NCBI GenBank assembly: GCA_021372615.1
Contig: JAJFUB010000161.1
Coordinates: 1-59,128 of the forward strand
Direction of reading: 5' to 3'
DNA length: 59,128 nt
Source of the DNA: a bacterium
GTDB taxonomy: Bacteria; Armatimonadota; Zipacnadia; Zipacnadales; UBA11051
Part shown: positions 24,448-34,861 of the stretch, piece by piece
Numbering within the stretch: position 1 is the first letter of the stretch
Layout of the letters: the number at the start of each line of letters is the position of its first letter
Notes under the pieces: generated by a model
What the model was told of the DNA's origin: nothing
The model's database searches: none
Seen by the model: the letters and a program-made list of their open reading frames with translations, nothing else
Program-made: the position numbers and the translations under genes

Positions 24448-26229
24448 ATGCGCTACGTTGCACGCCTGTTGATCCTGATCGCAACCGCCGCCCCCGTACT
24501 CGCTCAGCCCGGCCGCCTTCCGGCCACCAAGAAGCTCATCGAGTACGGCTGGGATGTGCCTGATCCCGCCTTCGTCGCCAAGAACATCACGGAGATGGAG
24601 AAGCGCCCGTTTGACGGCCTGCTCATGCGCGTGGCCGGCAAGGGGCGGGGGAGCATCTTCTCCGGCGGCAAGTGGAACCCGAAGGACTACCAGGCCGACA
24701 TGGACGCCCTGGCCAGCATCAAGTGGGGCAAGTTCAAGCATAACTTCCTCATCATGTACGCCGCCTCCGAGCAGGACTGGTTCAGCGACAAGGACTGGGC
24801 CAATGTGCTCAGCAACGTGGCGATCATGGCCCGGTGCGCCAAGGCCGGCGGGTGCTACCTGGCGTTCGACGCCGAGCCGTACGGCAAGAACCCGTGGAAC
24901 TACGCTGAGCAGAAGCACGCCAAGGAGAAGAGCTTCGCCGAGTACAGCGTGAAGGCCCGCCAGCGCGGGCGGCAGTTCATCAAGGCCATCGGCAAGGTTC
25001 TGCCGGACAACGTGATGCTGACGTTCTTCACCTTCAGCATCTTCGCCGGGCAGATGGACGTCCAGGACCCCGCCAAGCGTGAGGAGGGGCTCAAGCAGCA
25101 CGGGTACGGGCTGTACTACCCCTTCCTGGTGGGGATGCTCGACGGCATCGGCCCGCGCATGACCATCACGGACGGCAACGAGCCCTCGTACTACTACGGC
25201 AACTCCGAGAGCTTCTACGCGGCCTACCACATGATGCGCCAGCGCGCGCTGGGGCTGATCCCGCCGGGGCTGGTGACGAAGTTCCAACTCAACACCCAGG
25301 CCTCGCAGGCGCTCTACATGGACTATGTCTTTGCGCGGGTGCCGTGGCCGAACATCCCCGCGAAGTTCATGACCCCCGAAGAGCAGGCGAAGTGGTTCGA
25401 GCACAATGTCTACTGGGCACTGAAGACGACCGATGAGTACGTGTGGTGCTACACCGAGAAGATGAACTGGTGGACGAACAAGGACGTCCCGGCGGGCATG
25501 GAGGAGGCCATGGTGCGGGCGCGGGAAGCCATCGCCGAGAACCGCGGCCTGGGCTTCGACCTGCGCGACCGGATGAAGGCGATCGAGGACCGGCGCAAGG
25601 CCGAGATCGCCAGCAAGCTCGTGCGGCGAACCGCCGAGGTGAAGATCCTGACCGGCGCGCCCATCCCGGTAATCGATGGGAAGCTCGACGACGAGGCCTG
25701 GCGCCGCGCCACGCCCCTGGAACCCTTCATCGGCTACTTCGGAACCAAGCCCGAAGCCCTGAAGGCCAAGACCCAGGCCTTCGTCACGTACGACGCCGCC
25801 GCCCTGTACATCGGCGTTCACGCCGAGGAGCCGCAGATCGCGAAGATGCAGGCCGTCGGCGGCAAGCACGACGACGCGGTGTGGAACGGGGACAGCCTCG
25901 ACCTCTTCCTGACCAAGGAGACCTCCGGCAGCCCGTACTACCACTTCATCCTCAGCCCCAAGAACGTGCAGTGGGATGCGGCCTTCGACACAGACAACGA
26001 CATGAGCTTCGACCCGGCGTGGAAGAGCGCCACGCAGATCGGGGCGAAGGAATGGGTGGCGGAGATCGCCATTCCGTGGCAGGACCTGAAGATCGGCCCG
26101 GTGCCGGGCATGAAGCTGCGGGCCAACATCTGCCGCCAGCGCCTCACCGACCGCGAGCAGACCTGCTGGAGCCAGACGGTGAGCGGCTTCATGGAGAGCG
26201 ACAACTTCGGCACGTGGGTCCTGCGGTAG
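24448..26229 (+). CDS. Exported protein with C-terminal CBM9-like domain
   Basis: The product has 593 residues from the ATG at 24448 (MRYVARLLILIATAAPVLAQ is the signal peptide). The first 400 residues have LIEYGWDVPDPAFVAKNITE, FDGLLMRVAGKG, and CYLAFDAEPYGKNPWNY, resembling a TIM-barrel-like fold of unknown function. Residues from about 420 carry VIDGKLDDEAWRRATPLEPF and YFGTKPEAL, typical of carbohydrate-binding module family 9-like domains. It may bind and process polysaccharide outside the cell. It is divergently oriented to the TIR gene. A strong hairpin follows its stop and is shared with the convergent GDPD gene. Confidence 0.75.
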   Translation: MRYVARLLILIATAAPVLAQPGRLPATKKLIEYGWDVPDPAFVAKNITEMEKRPFDGLLMRVAGKGRGSIFSGGKWNPKDYQADMDALASIKWGKFKHNFLIMYAASEQDWFSDKDWANVLSNVAIMARCAKAGGCYLAFDAEPYGKNPWNYAEQKHAKEKSFAEYSVKARQRGRQFIKAIGKVLPDNVMLTFFTFSIFAGQMDVQDPAKREEGLKQHGYGLYYPFLVGMLDGIGPRMTITDGNEPSYYYGNSESFYAAYHMMRQRALGLIPPGLVTKFQLNTQASQALYMDYVFARVPWPNIPAKFMTPEEQAKWFEHNVYWALKTTDEYVWCYTEKMNWWTNKDVPAGMEEAMVRAREAIAENRGLGFDLRDRMKAIEDRRKAEIASKLVRRTAEVKILTGAPIPVIDGKLDDEAWRRATPLEPFIGYFGTKPEALKAKTQAFVTYDAAALYIGVHAEEPQIAKMQAVGGKHDDAVWNGDSLDLFLTKETSGSPYYHFILSPKNVQWDAAFDTDNDMSFDPAWKSATQIGAKEWVAEIAIPWQDLKIGPVPGMKLRANICRQRLTDREQTCWSQTVSGFMESDNFGTWVLR

Positions 26230-26257
26230 GGGATGGGGGAGAGCCCCCTGCTTCACA

Positions 26258-26316
26258 GGCAAGGAAAGCGGCGCGGCCCACCTCTGGTGGTGCCGCGCCG
26301 TGTCGCTACCCTTGCC
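26258..26316. terminator. Shared hairpin terminator between convergent genes
   Basis: Outer arms GGCAAGG (26258-26264) and CCTTGCC (26310-26316) enclose CGGCGCGGC/GCCGCGCCG and inner CCACC/GGTGG arms with a TCT loop. It lies between the stops of the genes at 24448-26229 and 26325-27053 and could end both transcripts. Confidence 0.75.
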
Positions 26317-26324
26317 CCGGGCTG

Positions 26325-27053
26325 CTACTCCGCGAGCACCTGCAGCATCAGGTCCAGGTGGTCGGTCAGGATGTAGTCTACCCCGGCGCCGATCAGTTGC
26401 CGCATCTCGGCGGCGTCCGAGGTGCCGAAGTAGTTCACCGTCACGCCGTGGGCATGGAGCTTGTCCACGACTTCGGGCATGCAGTCGGCCCAGCCCCAGA
26501 GCTGGATGAACTGCGCGCCCAGGGCGATGGTGCGGTCCGGGTAGTCGCTGTCGGGGCCGCGTTGACCCTCCAGGCTGCACCAACGCATCCCCGGCGCGAT
26601 CTGCCGCGCCACCTCGATATGCGCCTGGTTGCACGCGAAGAAGCCCTGGTCAGTCTTGCCGTAGCGCTTCATCTCGGCCACCACGAGCGGCACGTAGCGA
26701 GGCTCGAGGTAGAGCTGCACATTCAGCAGCGGGCCGGGAGGCACGATGGCCAGCAGCTCGGCGAAGGTGGGGATGCGCGTGCCCGCGAAGCGCGGGTCCT
26801 TCCAGCTTCCTGCATCCAGGGCCTGGATCTCCGCGAGCGTCAGGTCCGTGGTCTTGCCCGTGCCGTTCGTGGTGCGGTCCACCTTCTCGTCATGGATGAC
26901 GATGAGCTGCTCATCCCTGGTGACGCGCAGGTCGAACTCGAGCTGATGCGCGCCCTTCTGGATCGCCAGTTCGAACGCCGGCAGCGTGTTCTCCGGCGCG
27001 CAGTGGTTGTCGCCCCGGTGGGCGCACGCCATCGTCCTGCAGGTCGCGGACAT
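26325..27053 (-). CDS. Glycerophosphodiester phosphodiesterase family protein
   Basis: The product has 242 residues. CAHRGDNHCAPENTLPAFE (motif HRG...APENT) and LEFDLRVTRDEQLIVIHDE (motif E-D...HD) are the catalytic segments of the GDPD family. These proteins cleave glycerophosphodiesters to glycerol-3-phosphate and alcohols. No signal peptide is visible, so it is probably cytoplasmic. The ATG is 2 bases after the stop of the creatininase gene, which indicates translational coupling. The substrate could be phospholipid or a related diester. Confidence 0.92.
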   Translation of the reverse strand: MSATCRTMACAHRGDNHCAPENTLPAFELAIQKGAHQLEFDLRVTRDEQLIVIHDEKVDRTTNGTGKTTDLTLAEIQALDAGSWKDPRFAGTRIPTFAELLAIVPPGPLLNVQLYLEPRYVPLVVAEMKRYGKTDQGFFACNQAHIEVARQIAPGMRWCSLEGQRGPDSDYPDRTIALGAQFIQLWGWADCMPEVVDKLHAHGVTVNYFGTSDAAEMRQLIGAGVDYILTDHLDLMLQVLAE

Positions 27054-27055
27054 CG

Positions 27056-27865
27056 CTACACCAGCCTCTCATTGGGCTTCTCTACCGGCTCGAAGACGGC
27101 GACATCAAGCCGGGCCAGTTGCTCCAGTGTTGCCACCAGCGGCGGCAGGGCCCCGGCGATGAGCTGCTCGCCGGCCTCGGCGTTGGCGAGCTGCGGATCG
27201 CCCACATAGCCCATCCCGCGCGTCACCCAGCACCAATCGGGGAAATGCCGGAACTGCGCCGGGGCCTCAGGCGCGTAGCTGCGGGCCTCGTTGGCCGGCG
27301 GGTGGGTCTCCATCCAGGTGTACTGGGGGTTGAGGGCCAGGTTCAGCGACGTCTCGGACGCGCAGCCGTGGCCACAGGACTTCTCGCCGAACTGGCCCCA
27401 ATCCATGCCGGTTGTGACCATGTAGTGGAAACAGTGCAGGGCCGGGTAGTCGCGCTCCAGCGAGTGGCAGATGACTGGCAGGAACATGCTGTTGCCGCCG
27501 TGCATGTTGAAGATCAGCAGCTTGCGGAAGCCGTCGCGCACCAGACAGCCCGCGATGTCGTGGAACAGCCGCATGAGCGTCTCTTCGGTCACGCCGATGA
27601 TGCCGGGATACTGCGGGTTGCGGTCGTTGCCATGGTGGCAGACCAGGGCATAGGGGATGGTCGGGAAGATCACGAGGTTGGCCTCGTCGGCCACCAGCCC
27701 CGCCGCCCGGCGCAGCACGCCATCACCTACCAGCGGGTCTGCGCACAGCGACAGGTGCGGACCGTGGGTCTCGATCGAGGCGAGTCCGATGACGGCCGTA
27801 TCACAGACCTGCAGAAGCTTCTGGTACTCGGGTGAGCTGAGCGACTCGACGTAGATGGCAGGCAT
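27056..27865 (-). CDS. Creatininase family amidohydrolase
   Basis: The product has 269 residues from the ATG at 27865 with GAGGTG upstream. ASIETHGPHLSLCADPLVGD (E-x-HG-HL-x-D), CHHGND, FNMHGGNSMF and GHGCASETSLNL are the metal-binding and active-site motifs of the creatininase fold. The final motif is usually HAGExETS, while here it is GHGCASETS. The enzyme class includes creatinine amidohydrolase and several amidases of other substrates. It forms an operon with the GDPD gene. The substrate is not determined by the sequence. Confidence 0.85.
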   Translation of the reverse strand: MPAIYVESLSSPEYQKLLQVCDTAVIGLASIETHGPHLSLCADPLVGDGVLRRAAGLVADEANLVIFPTIPYALVCHHGNDRNPQYPGIIGVTEETLMRLFHDIAGCLVRDGFRKLLIFNMHGGNSMFLPVICHSLERDYPALHCFHYMVTTGMDWGQFGEKSCGHGCASETSLNLALNPQYTWMETHPPANEARSYAPEAPAQFRHFPDWCWVTRGMGYVGDPQLANAEAGEQLIAGALPPLVATLEQLARLDVAVFEPVEKPNERLV

Positions 27866-28172
27866 ACAGCACCTCTGCATTGCGGACCTTGGCAGTCGGA
27901 AAGACAGTTGCCCGCCGAGTGCGCGAGCACCTGCGGGCAACGGGCCGTCTTGCTGGCGGCGGCAGTGAGGCCGGTGAGTCGAAACGCGGACCCCCTCCGG
28001 AGCCGCAACCGTGCACAGCGGGGGGAGAGGGGGGTGGCGCCAACCGCGCCAGGGGAGAGCCCGTGGACATGGGCGCCCACGGGCTCGGAAGTCTGCTCAG
28101 CCGGCGTGCCACAACTGCATGGGCTCGATGGCTGGCAAGCCCATGCGGCCGCAACTGAGGCGCGACGCTGGC
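27866..28172. other. 307-base gap holding a hairpin and no gene
   Basis: No convincing open reading frame was seen. The gap holds the creatininase gene's upstream region and the hairpin at 28057-28086. Confidence 0.6.
28057..28086 (-). terminator. Hairpin after the third pseudopilin gene
   Basis: GAGCCCGTGG (28057-28066) pairs with CCACGGGCTC (28077-28086). It is the same GCCCGTGG stem seen after the two neighbouring genes, 87 bases after the pseudopilin stop. The tail is not T-rich, so termination could be factor-dependent. Confidence 0.5.
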
Positions 28173-28772
28173 CTAGTCGGCGTCCCACATGTCGGTGACG
28201 TTGAGCTTCTCGGGCATGTACCACTTGGCGTGGCCATCCACGAACGCGAAGTTGTCTCCGTCATTGTGGCGGCGCGAATGCGAGGCGGGCGCCTGGTAGA
28301 TGTAGTACCGCGATGATGATGACGTGCCATTGTACCACGAGTCGCCCAGCATCACCGTCTCCGCCGGGCCCGGGCTGTTGTAGATGCCCAGGTTGCATCC
28401 CTCATAGATCGCGCCGGTGCGAACGGGCGACCACGTGTTACCAGGCTGGTAGCCGCAGCCCTGGTAGTTCCAGCCGTAGCCCGGGTAGGTGGTCCTGGCC
28501 GACGGGCAGTAGATCATCTGCGTGTTCTTGAGGTAGGGCTGGAGTATGACGACCCAGTAGTAGCCGCCGCAGTAGGCGAAGGGCAGCGTCTCGTCGTTGT
28601 CCTGGGCGTACATCAGCGCCCCCAGGGCCAGTTGCTTGACGTTGGACAGACAGTTCGTCTGTCGCGCCTTCTCACGGGCCTTGGCGAAGACGGGGAACAG
28701 AATCGCCGCCAGGATGGCGATGATCGCGATCACAACCAGCAACTCGATGAGTGTAAAGCCTCTCTTTGCCAT
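28173..28772 (-). CDS. Pseudopilin (DUF1559-like), third copy
   Basis: The product has 199 residues from the ATG at 28772, with AAAGGATGTGAGCAC upstream. The leader [20 protein letters not shown] is the prepilin peptidase substrate. The sequence continues as in the other copies ([42 protein letters not shown] at the end). The upstream 100 bases and the terminator are shared with the copy at 28994-29617, so the cassette is a tandem duplication. The tyrosine-rich C-terminal head differs. Confidence 0.94.
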   Translation of the reverse strand: MAKRGFTLIELLVVIAIIAILAAILFPVFAKAREKARQTNCLSNVKQLALGALMYAQDNDETLPFAYCGGYYWVVILQPYLKNTQMIYCPSARTTYPGYGWNYQGCGYQPGNTWSPVRTGAIYEGCNLGIYNSPGPAETVMLGDSWYNGTSSSSRYYIYQAPASHSRRHNDGDNFAFVDGHAKWYMPEKLNVTDMWDAD

Positions 28773-28824
28773 GTGCTCACATCCTTTGCGCCGGTTCGGT
28801 GGCAGAAGTCGTGTTATGGCCACA

Positions 28825-28854
28825 CTATGCATACCCATTATTCGACGCGCACAT
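28825..28854 (-). CDS. Candidate leader peptide MCASNNGYA upstream of pseudopilin 3
   Basis: A nine-codon frame with ATG at 28854 and TAG at 28825-28827 has AAGGAGG 4 bases upstream (28859-28865). The same frame exists upstream of the other copy (MCASNNGYG), with one synonymous change and one amino acid change. It ends 52 bases before the pilin start. It may be an expressed leader or merely a relic of the duplication. Confidence 0.3.
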   Translation of the reverse strand: MCASNNGYA

Positions 28855-28924
28855 ACATCCTCCTTGTAGATTGCCCAATGCTAGTCAGTACACTTGGCCG
28901 GCATTCGCCTTGCGCAAGACAGAA

Positions 28925-28950
28925 GCCCGTGGACGCTGTGGTCCACGGGC
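28925..28950 (-). terminator. Terminator between the pseudopilin cassettes
   Basis: GCCCGTGGAC (28925-28934) pairs perfectly with GTCCACGGGC (28941-28950). On the minus strand it is followed by TTCTGTCTT, so it should stop transcripts from the pseudopilin at 28994-29617. Confidence 0.7.
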
Positions 28951-28993
28951 CTCGGGTTCGACTCGGTCGCGGCTCTGAACGGGCTCAGGCCGT

Positions 28994-29617
28994 CTACTTG
29001 CGTGTCGCCTGGCACACCGGCTGCATGTAGATGGCGCTCGGCTTGTGCCACTTGACGTGTCCGTCGGCGTAGCCGTAGTTCCCGCCGTCATTGTGCAGCA
29101 CGGGGAGGTACGAGAACGAGTAGAGGACCAGGTACAGTCCGTTGCCGCTGTAGCCGTTGCTGGCCGGGTCGCCAATCACGATGGACTCGGCCGGGTACGT
29201 GACGTCGCTCAGACACACAGGAGCGCCACTCCAGGTGCCATAGTCGCCATAGTAGTAGCCGTAACCGTCCACGTCAGCGAGGTTGTAGCCGCGGAGGTTC
29301 CAGCCGTAGCCGCCCGAATAGCCCACGCCACTCATGGAGGGACACACAAAGACCTGTGTGTTCTTGACGTACGGAGCGATGACATTGTACCAGCGGACCG
29401 CAGGCGGGTTAGAGATATAGGCGATGCAGAACGTCTCGTCGTAGTCCTGGACGTACATGGCCACGGCGGTCATGATCTGCTTCTCGTTGGACAGGCAGCT
29501 ACTCTGTCGTGCTTTCTCACGGGCCTTGGCGAAGACGGGGAACAGGATCGCCGCCAGGATGGCGATGATCGCGATCACCACCAGCAACTCAATGAGCGTA
29601 AAGCCACGCTTTGCCAT
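28994..29617 (-). CDS. Pseudopilin (DUF1559-like), fourth copy
   Basis: The product has 207 residues from the ATG at 29617. The leader [20 protein letters not shown] and the following [20 protein letters not shown] match the other three. The head contains [14 protein letters not shown] and [20 protein letters not shown], very rich in tyrosine and glycine. It ends [16 protein letters not shown]. Sequence and spacing match the neighbour at 28173-28772, so they are paralogues from a recent duplication with changed heads. Confidence 0.94.
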   Translation of the reverse strand: MAKRGFTLIELLVVIAIIAILAAILFPVFAKAREKARQSSCLSNEKQIMTAVAMYVQDYDETFCIAYISNPPAVRWYNVIAPYVKNTQVFVCPSMSGVGYSGGYGWNLRGYNLADVDGYGYYYGDYGTWSGAPVCLSDVTYPAESIVIGDPASNGYSGNGLYLVLYSFSYLPVLHNDGGNYGYADGHVKWHKPSAIYMQPVCQATRK

Positions 29618-29669
29618 GTGCTCACATCCTTTGTGCGGGTACGGTGGCAGAAGTGGTGTTGTAGTCACA

Positions 29670-29699
29670 CTATCCATACCCATTATTCGACGCACACAT
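29670..29699 (-). CDS. Candidate leader peptide MCASNNGYG upstream of pseudopilin 4
   Basis: Nine codons, ATG at 29699 and TAG at 29670-29672, with AAGGAGAAGG upstream. It matches the frame at 28825-28854 except the last residue. It may be functional or a shared relic. Confidence 0.3.
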   Translation of the reverse strand: MCASNNGYG

Positions 29700-29769
29700 A
29701 CCTTCTCCTTGCAGATGGAGAAATGCTAGTTAGGAGGCTTGCCCAGCATTCGCCTTGCGGAAGGCAGAA

Positions 29770-29795
29770 GCCCGTGGACGCTGTCGTGCACGGGC
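29770..29795 (-). terminator. Terminator after the GH123-like gene
   Basis: GCCCGTG (29770-29776) pairs with CACGGGC (29789-29795) and is followed on the minus strand by TTCTGCCTT. It is 42 bases after the stop of the gene at 29837-32353 and is a copy of the hairpin at 28925-28950. Confidence 0.6.
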
Positions 29796-29836
29796 CTCGG
29801 GTTCGGCTCGGTCGCGGTGCTCGGGGCACCCGGCCC

Positions 29837-32353
29837 TCACTTCAGCTTCGCGATCCACACCGCCATCTGGTTCCTGATCTCGTCCAGGTCCCCCCGCGTG
29901 GGGTCCAGGTCGTCCAGCCACTTCCGCGCCGCCGCGGCCGTCTGCTTCTTCGCCGGGGCCGCGGCCCGGATGGCCTGCTCGAGGGTCGTCACATACCGCA
30001 CGTCGTCCACGGCCTCGCGGAATCCCTCCCACTGGATCGTGTCCACCACGCCGTTGACCGTCGGGTAGCTGAAGTTGTGGTCGCGGTAGCTCCGGTCGTC
30101 AAAGTCGTTCCAGACGTGGTGGAAGCCATGCTGGTAGGCGTAGTCCATGGCGCCGTCGAAGCCGGCCTTCCATAGCACCAGGCCGAAGTTGCGCCGGTAC
30201 ACATGCGGGTCCTCGACACCAACCTGCGGGTTGGCGTAGCAGAAGGCCTCAGAGCCCACGAAGTGGTACTTCCGCGCCTCCTCGGGATCGGGCGCGCCGG
30301 CCAGGATCGCGGTGTTCAGCAGCTTCCCCATTGCCTCGAAGGTCCTCTTGTAGCAAGCCACAAAGGTCTTGCCCCCGGCTTCCTGGGCCGCGCCCCAGGT
30401 GGCTTTCTGGGCGGTCAGCGCGTCCCCGGTTGCCTCATCCGTGCCGTAGAAGTACACCTCGTCATAGCCCCAGGGCTTCAGGAAGGCCAGCCACTGCTTC
30501 ACCTGCTTCTGCAGGTCGGGCAGTTGCTCGGGCTTGCGCGGGCCGATGCCCAGGCCGAGGTTGTAGAAGCGGCCGGTGGGCATCCCGACTTCCTGCCGGA
30601 TCTGCAACTGCCGGGTCAGCAGCGGCTCATCCCAGCCCAGGTAGTTGGTCGGGTAGCCCACGCCATGGGCCAACAGGTCCGCCATCTCCGCCCGGTACTG
30701 CTCCTCCGAGCGGCGCTCCGAATCGATGCGGGGCTGCCCGTCGGCGCTGAGGCAGGCCCGGTAGTAGATCGAGTAGGTCAGCCGCGGGGGCTGGAGCACG
30801 AAGGGTCGCACCGTCAGGTTGAGCGGGAGTTGGGCCTTGCCGCCGCCCGAGGCGAAACTGACCATGCCCGTGTACGTGCCCGGCTTGGCCTTGGCGGGCA
30901 CGTGGACGGTGATCCAGACCTCGCGGGCCTCCCCGGCCTTGACGTCCATCGGCTGTAGTGTCGCGGCGTCCACCGGCCGCACGTCCTTGAGATTGCTGCT
31001 ATCCGGGTCGCTGCAGACAAGGTACTCCTGGGTGCCGTCGGCCCGGGTGCTGCGCAGGTAGTTCGTCTGCTTCTCCACGTCCACTCGCACCAGGGCATCG
31101 TCCTTGAGCAGCAACTCCGGGATGAGCCATTTCCTGGGTGTGTAGCCGATGTTGTTGGAGGCGCCCTGGAACCAGGCCTTCACCAGGCGGATGTCGACGG
31201 CCGAGGTCGGGATGACACCCGCCTTGCCCGTCAGATCACCACAGCTCACCGTCACCCCTGCCAGATTCTGGAACGCGTAGACGAAGGCCGAGACCGGCTC
31301 GTACTCGCCGGGGCATGCCGCCGCTTCGAGCGAGGAACCTCCGGCCGCAGTGAAGCCGCCGCCCGGCGCCTGCGTGCGTGACAGGGTTGTGGGGTGGTTC
31401 CAGGGGTAGGCCACGTAGTTGCGCCCGGCGGTTTTGGCCTGGCGGACGATCTCCAGCGTCTGGGGGGCGCCCTGGAGCGTCACAATGATCTGCCGCAGCT
31501 CCTGGACGTCCTGGGGGGAGCCGTAGGTGGCCTTGTTGAGCGCCGCGAGCAGCTCCTGGCCCCGGCTGGCTGCCCGCTTGACGCTCTGCACGAGCGCCGG
31601 GGCGTCGGCTACCGCCGCTTCCGCCTGCGGGACCACCTGCATCGCGGCTTCGAGCTGCTTGCCCCAGTCCGCCAGTTCCTGGCGGTACACGGCTTGCCCG
31701 GCCGTGAAGGCTGCCGTGGCCTGGGCCAGGTACTCCTTTTCGTCAGGGACCTCGCCCTCGATGCGCACATCATCGAGGTAGAGCACGGCGCGCTGGCCGG
31801 GCTGGCCGTTGAGGAAGATGGCCCAGCGGTCGAGCATGGGCGCGGTCTGCTTGCCGGTGACGCCGTAGACGTACCGGGGCACGACACCGGCGGCCCCGTC
31901 CGCCCCGATCTGCACCAGGTCTCCCGTCACAAGCTTCCAGTCGGTGCGGCCCCGGTAGCCCTCGATGCTGCCGCAGCCCGAATGGCTGGTCGGCGGGTAC
32001 ACCGCGTTGATCCCGAAGCCGACGCTGGCCTGGTTGCCCTCCCCCAGCATCAGCCGGGCGGAGATGGTCAACTTGCCGGCCATCGGCACGCGCAGGGGCA
32101 GGCCGAAGTAGTAGTAGGGGCTATCGCCGAAGGTGACGTCGAGCTTGAGCGACTTATTGCCCTCGGCAGCCTGCTCGTCGGTGAAGCCGAGGAAGTTGAC
32201 GGTCGGGGCGCTGCCCCGGCTGGCCCACAGCGCGACCGCCGGAGCCGTGTCCTCAAACGTCTCATGGTATGAGTACGGGCGGAGTGGCAGATCGGCTCCC
32301 AGAGCGAGCGAGGCCAGCAGAGCCAACATCATGAGGGAGGCGCAGGGGCGCAT
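29837..32353 (-). CDS. Exported GH123/DUF4091-type glycoside hydrolase-like protein, second copy
   Basis: The product has 838 residues from the ATG at 32353, the start that leaves AGGTG 6 bases upstream (ATG at 32359 abuts it). The leader MRPCASLMMLALLASLALGA is a signal peptide. An N-terminal domain with SYHETFEDTAPAVALWASRG and YYYFGLPLRVPM is beta-rich and carbohydrate-binding-like. Helices with VPQAEAAVADAPALVQSVKR follow. The C-terminus ends in DTIQWEGFREAVDDVRYVTT, the DUF4091/GH123 signature. EVYFYGTDEATGD is a candidate active-site segment. It resembles the protein at 3422-5797 in build but differs strongly in sequence. It faces the secD promoter region. Confidence 0.8.
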   Translation of the reverse strand: MRPCASLMMLALLASLALGADLPLRPYSYHETFEDTAPAVALWASRGSAPTVNFLGFTDEQAAEGNKSLKLDVTFGDSPYYYFGLPLRVPMAGKLTISARLMLGEGNQASVGFGINAVYPPTSHSGCGSIEGYRGRTDWKLVTGDLVQIGADGAAGVVPRYVYGVTGKQTAPMLDRWAIFLNGQPGQRAVLYLDDVRIEGEVPDEKEYLAQATAAFTAGQAVYRQELADWGKQLEAAMQVVPQAEAAVADAPALVQSVKRAASRGQELLAALNKATYGSPQDVQELRQIIVTLQGAPQTLEIVRQAKTAGRNYVAYPWNHPTTLSRTQAPGGGFTAAGGSSLEAAACPGEYEPVSAFVYAFQNLAGVTVSCGDLTGKAGVIPTSAVDIRLVKAWFQGASNNIGYTPRKWLIPELLLKDDALVRVDVEKQTNYLRSTRADGTQEYLVCSDPDSSNLKDVRPVDAATLQPMDVKAGEAREVWITVHVPAKAKPGTYTGMVSFASGGGKAQLPLNLTVRPFVLQPPRLTYSIYYRACLSADGQPRIDSERRSEEQYRAEMADLLAHGVGYPTNYLGWDEPLLTRQLQIRQEVGMPTGRFYNLGLGIGPRKPEQLPDLQKQVKQWLAFLKPWGYDEVYFYGTDEATGDALTAQKATWGAAQEAGGKTFVACYKRTFEAMGKLLNTAILAGAPDPEEARKYHFVGSEAFCYANPQVGVEDPHVYRRNFGLVLWKAGFDGAMDYAYQHGFHHVWNDFDDRSYRDHNFSYPTVNGVVDTIQWEGFREAVDDVRYVTTLEQAIRAAAPAKKQTAAAARKWLDDLDPTRGDLDEIRNQMAVWIAKLK

Positions 32354-32496
32354 GGTCATCACCTGTGGAGGGGTTGGGGTGAATCGACAGCGATTATAGC
32401 GTGCCGTCGCCCGTCGCGCCACCGCCGCTGTCGGCGTCCCCGGGTGCCGATACGCCCGACACCCCTGCCGGGCGTCTGAACACTTGCCCCCCAAAC

Positions 32497-32525
32497 TTGA
32501 CACGCACCCCAAACATACGTACAAT
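32497..32525 (+). promoter_or_regulatory. Consensus promoter 1 upstream of secD
   Basis: TTGACA (32497-32502) and TACAAT (32520-32525) with a 17-base spacer. A transcript would start near 32532 and meet the hairpin at 32660-32685 about 130 bases later. Confidence 0.7.
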
Positions 32526-32536
32526 TTCATCACGAT

Positions 32537-32558
32537 TTGCGGCGGCAGCAGCCGCCGC
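32537..32558 (+). other. Stem-loop in the secD leader
   Basis: TGCGGCGGC pairs perfectly with GCCGCCGCA around an AGCA loop, within the RNA that promoter 1 would make. Confidence 0.45.
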
Positions 32559-32624
32559 ATGTTGCTTGCGGGAGTCGTGGTCAGGCAGTCTGTGGAACGA
32601 CGACTGTCAGCGGGTGCGTTGACG

Positions 32625-32653
32625 TTGACAGAGGGTCGGGTCCGGCTTATACT
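32625..32653 (+). promoter_or_regulatory. Consensus promoter 2 upstream of secD
   Basis: TTGACA (32625-32630) and TATACT (32648-32653) with a 17-base spacer. The start would fall at about 32660, just at the leader hairpin. Confidence 0.75.
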
Positions 32654-32659
32654 GAGCCG

Positions 32660-32685
32660 GGCGGGCCTGCCACGGCCCGCCTTTT
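32660..32685 (+). terminator. Terminator-like hairpin in the secD leader
   Basis: GGCGGGCC (32660-32667) pairs with GGCCCGCC (32674-32681) followed by TTTT. It lies 79 bases before secD. It could end a short RNA from promoter 1, attenuate secD, or stabilise the 5' end from promoter 2. Confidence 0.6.
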
Positions 32686-32763
32686 GCCGCCCCCCGCCAA
32701 ACCCTCAGGCGCCGCCTGGTAGGCAACTGGGCTCAACAGTCCCCGGAAAGGGAGATTGCTGCA

Positions 32764-34785
<2,022 letters not shown>

Positions 34786-34861
34786 CCGCGGCCCAAGACC
34801 GCGCTGATACGGGCGCTTTCGCGGCCTCGGCCGAGCCGAGGCCTAAGGAGGTCTTCACGAC

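Larger units (their letters stand above)
32354..32763. other. 410-base divergent gap with two promoters and a leader hairpin
   Basis: No gene was seen. It contains two promoters (32497-32525, 32625-32653), two hairpins (32537-32558, 32660-32685) and a palindromic CGATACGCCCGACACC segment near 32440 related to the one at 51985. Confidence 0.7.

Noticed and set aside
24259-26634. A 791-residue frame on the minus strand opposite the CBM9-type gene
   Set aside because: It lies entirely opposite a better-supported gene with signal peptide and recognisable domains; its composition is typical of a GC-rich shadow frame.
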